Source: a virus
Virus record (IMG/VR): IMGVR_UViG_3300033141_002284
Span: 1-58,011 of that record
Strand: one strand, 5' to 3'
Length of the DNA stretch: 58,011 nt
In this document: positions 56,062-58,011 of the stretch, piece by piece
Position numbering within the stretch: the stretch's first letter is position 1
Layout of the letters: every line of letters starts with the position of its first letter
Made by a program: the position numbers and the translations under genes
Notes under the pieces: model-generated
The model's database searches: none
What the model was told of the DNA's origin: nothing
The model's input: only the letters and a program-made list of their open reading frames with translations

Positions 56062-56438
56062 TAATATGCCTTCCCATGTTTCTCTGGCCGAGTTTTATTA
56101 TATTCTAGTTTCGCTTTGATATGTTTCTCAATATCTAATTTTAAATATCCGCATAAATCAGCTAATCGAATAAAAGTATCTGCTATTTCATCTTCAAAAG
56201 TATCTTTTATGCAACTTTCAAAAAAACTATACCTGGTTATATTTTCAATCGTAAAGTATTCTATTAAATTCGCAGGTTTTATAGTATGATTATTATTTCT
56301 ATGCGCCTCTAATGCTTCTCCCAGTTCTGATACAACTAGCATTAAAAGCTCACCGATGTTTTTATTTTTGCCTTCTGGATAAAATCCTTTATCAACTGCT
56401 GCTTTATGTGCTTTTTTTACTAAATTGTTAATATCCAT
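56061..56438 (-). CDS. MazG-like NTP pyrophosphohydrolase
   Basis: The 125-residue protein has KNIGELLMLVVSELGEALEA (ELGEALE) and DEIADTFIRLADLCGYLKLD, the EExxE/ExxD magnesium pattern of all-alpha NTP-PPases. It probably cleans nucleotide pools or resets host (p)ppGpp levels. It lies within the replication operon. Confidence 0.75.
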   Translation of the reverse strand: MDINNLVKKAHKAAVDKGFYPEGKNKNIGELLMLVVSELGEALEAHRNNNHTIKPANLIEYFTIENITRYSFFESCIKDTFEDEIADTFIRLADLCGYLKLDIEKHIKAKLEYNKTRPEKHGKAY

Positions 56439-56441
56439 ATT

Positions 56442-56627
56442 CTATCTCCTTATCGCATCTCTTATAGCCCCTGCGGACTTTGTCTTTAGTTTATACGGTA
56501 TCGAAAACATAACCTTATACACCTGGCATTTGGCATTATTGCACCATTCTGTTTTATCCTCAAAGTTTCGTTTTAATGGTCTGCCGCATACATGACAATT
56601 CTTTTTTTTCAAATTAAACCTATTCAT
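56442..56627 (-). CDS. Small zinc-knuckle protein (61 aa)
   Basis: The product has NCHVCGRPLKRNF and WCNNAKCQVY, four cysteines for zinc, plus a basic tail. It overlaps the replication initiator gene stop by four bases. Confidence 0.5.
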   Translation of the reverse strand: MNRFNLKKKNCHVCGRPLKRNFEDKTEWCNNAKCQVYKVMFSIPYKLKTKSAGAIRDAIRR

Positions 56628-57451
56628 TTACTCCCCCCAAAAAATTCATCATAGCTATGCAGCTCTTTATCGGTACCTTTAAAACCGCCAGGCTTTTTGC
56701 CTTCTTGCTTCATCTGCAATAGCAGCTTCGGAAACTGCAATCTTAGCTTTTTGCCCGACATTATATTTACAAACCAAAAGTTACCTTCTGTTTTTACCCA
56801 TTTTATAACCTGTTCAACTTCTTCTATTGTCCGGCCATCCCTTTCAACCAGCAGCCGGATGTCGTTTGCCCAATTTTTTAAAACATCGGAAACAACCTTA
56901 CCTCTTAAATATTTGCTATCTACTTTTTTATGTTCATAATAAAGAAGTTCAGAAAGAGGAAGATACGGCTTTAGCCGGTCTTTCTTGTCTTTGTCTAAGT
57001 CTTTGTCTCTAGTCTTAGTCTGGTGCATTAATTCATCATTACGTAATGGCGCTGTAATCATTACATGCTTTGTTTTCTCCCTATGCCTTGCTACCCTCTC
57101 TCTATTAAGCTGATTATTACGTTCTATTTTCCCAAGCTGTTGATGTTTTTCAAAGTTTACCAAATAGATTTCTTCATTCTCAAAATATTCTATCATCTTG
57201 AATTTTTTAAATATCTCCAATCCCATTCTTATAACTGGTAAATCTATATCAAGTTCTATTGCTAAAGTTTCATCATTAAAAGGTATTCCATCGCCGATCT
57301 CTAATACTCCTGATCTGCCCGATTTCATGGCTAAACATAATATTCCGATCCATAATTCAAACATTTTTGCACCGTCCGGCATTTTCCGAATCAGCTTTAT
57401 TTTTGTATCATTCATGATATTAATATCAAGCTTGATAAAAGATAGGCTCAT
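56624..57451 (-). CDS. DnaD/replisome-organizer-like replication initiator
   Basis: ATG 57451 follows TTAGGAATATTG. The 275-residue protein begins SLSFIKLDINIMNDTKIKLI and has GAKMFELWIGILCLAMKSGR, a winged-helix N-terminal domain (Phage_rep_org_N type). A basic linker and a DnaD-like C-terminus with WFVNIMSGKKLRLQFPKLLL follow. It should bind the phage origin and recruit the DnaC-type loader two genes downstream. Confidence 0.75.
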   Translation of the reverse strand: MSLSFIKLDINIMNDTKIKLIRKMPDGAKMFELWIGILCLAMKSGRSGVLEIGDGIPFNDETLAIELDIDLPVIRMGLEIFKKFKMIEYFENEEIYLVNFEKHQQLGKIERNNQLNRERVARHREKTKHVMITAPLRNDELMHQTKTRDKDLDKDKKDRLKPYLPLSELLYYEHKKVDSKYLRGKVVSDVLKNWANDIRLLVERDGRTIEEVEQVIKWVKTEGNFWFVNIMSGKKLRLQFPKLLLQMKQEGKKPGGFKGTDKELHSYDEFFGGSK

Positions 57452-57459
57452 CAATATTC

Positions 57460-57897
57460 CTAATTCGTAAGTAATGGAACTTCTTTAATATGTGGTATGT
57501 CTAATTGCCATTTACTTTCATCAAGTCGCTGGTTATACCCGCCAGTTCTTGTTGCGACATCTGAATATTCTCTCTCTAGTGTTGCTTTGTATTCTGCTTT
57601 AGTACAAAATTGCCACATACCCTTGAAGCTTCCCCATTCTCTGTAATAACAGAAATGTTTTTTTCTTTTGTTTGCCAAATAGGAAGCAATTTCTCTGATA
57701 TGTCGCCTCCAATAATCCTTGGTCGGGCGCCAGATATAATCCAATTCCTTAAGATCATCCGCATGTCCATCTTGTTTGAAATACTCCATCATCGTTTTTG
57801 TTAAACGATGCACATTAGGCAGGGGAAGGTCTTCGTTTTTTTGCATAGCTTCTAATATCTCTGCCCCGATTACCATTCTGGTTTCTTTAGCATTCAT
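57460..57897 (-). CDS. Hypothetical replication-operon protein
   Basis: The 145-residue protein overlaps the ParB-like stop as ATGA. It is helical (RMVIGAEILEAMQKNEDLPL), with aromatic DYWRRHIREIASYLANKRKK and FCYYREWGSFKGMWQF. No family is recognised. Confidence 0.5.
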   Translation of the reverse strand: MNAKETRMVIGAEILEAMQKNEDLPLPNVHRLTKTMMEYFKQDGHADDLKELDYIWRPTKDYWRRHIREIASYLANKRKKHFCYYREWGSFKGMWQFCTKAEYKATLEREYSDVATRTGGYNQRLDESKWQLDIPHIKEVPLLTN

Positions 57898-58011
57898 ATT
57901 GTTTCCTCCAATTTAATCATTAATTCTTTAATCTGGTTGTGTCTGGTTGCGATGAATTGTTTTGCCTCTGGTGCAAACAAATCCCTTTTAGCAAACTCAA
58001 TAGCAAAGCGA
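57894..58011 (-). CDS. C-terminal end of the ParB-like gene across the junction
   Basis: Bases 57961-57894 complete the reading frame that enters from 1-700 and end in a TGA stop. Bases 57962-58011 duplicate 1-50, so this part repeats the frame from the start of the window. The joined protein is 255 residues. Confidence 0.85.
   Translation of the reverse strand, partial: RFAIEFAKRDLFAPEAKQFIATRHNQIKELMIKLEETI
57962..58011. repeat. Exact 50-base terminal repeat of bases 1-50
   Basis: The last 50 bases are identical to the first 50. The repeat lies inside the ParB-like gene, so it marks a circular assembly overlap rather than a physical genome end. Confidence 0.95.

Noticed and set aside
1-58011. 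CRISPR arrays, insertion sequences or an integrase
   Set aside because: No regularly spaced repeats, transposase-like frames or tyrosine/serine recombinase motifs were seen. The only mobile-type genes are the two HNH endonucleases.
57962-58011. Physical direct terminal repeats of a linear genome
   Set aside because: The repeat lies inside a gene that is intact only when the ends are joined, so a circular assembly overlap is more likely.

Overview
The window is a complete tailed-phage genome of about 58 kb (AT-rich, roughly 36% GC). Bases 57962-58011 repeat bases 1-50 exactly, so the unit is circular or circularly permuted with a length of 57,961 bp, and one gene (ParB-like) runs across the junction. 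Every gene I can support is on the minus strand, so the genome reads from high to low coordinates. The host is probably a diderm and plausibly a spirochaete. This is inference from a lipoprotein signal, a secreted solute-binding protein starting in a VFATGQPE style common in spirochaetes, a barrel-like secreted protein and spanin-like proteins. No integrase or clear lysogeny repressor was seen.

Layout in reading order. (1) From a promoter near 850, across the junction and down to 52.9 kb: the replication and early operon, with a ParB-like protein, a DnaD-type initiator, a DnaC-type helicase loader, MazG, Lar and YopX proteins, and an S4-domain protein. (2) 52.9-50.7 kb: a Ro60 module. A strong promoter precedes three tandem Y-type RNAs, the middle one carrying a circularly permuted tRNA-like domain as in bacterial YrlA, then a small coiled-coil ORF and a TROVE/vWA Ro60 protein. 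(3) 50.7-43.7 kb: an envelope and sugar cargo block with a barrel-like secreted protein, a solute-binding protein, two CUT1 permeases (no ATPase), small membrane proteins, two SpsF-like nucleotidyltransferases and a glycosidase-like protein. (4) 43.4-41.1 kb: YopX, a RecU-like nuclease and a ParB-methyltransferase fusion. (5) 41-18.8 kb: packaging, head and siphovirus-type tail genes, including a -1 frameshift tail chaperone upstream of a 901-residue tape measure. (6) 18.8-17.3 kb: lysis (NlpC/P60, holin-like and spanin-like proteins). (7) 16.8-0.9 kb: many small accessory genes plus an Erf/exonuclease/HNH recombination set, SSB, an M23 peptidase, two HNH endonucleases, RHH and AbrB regulators, a DUF5131 radical SAM protein, a methyltransferase and an MmpS-like lipoprotein.

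Regulation is unusually visible. Three promoters share TTTACA-17-TACAAT-like architecture, and two of these lead straight into matching pseudoknot leaders. A TTGTAAA/TTTACAA palindrome recurs across the genome. Two adjacent small genes share a conserved hairpin leader, and an HNH gene has a leader able to mask its ribosome binding site. The most striking content is the phage-borne Ro60-Y RNA ribonucleoprotein set next to a near-complete carbohydrate uptake route.
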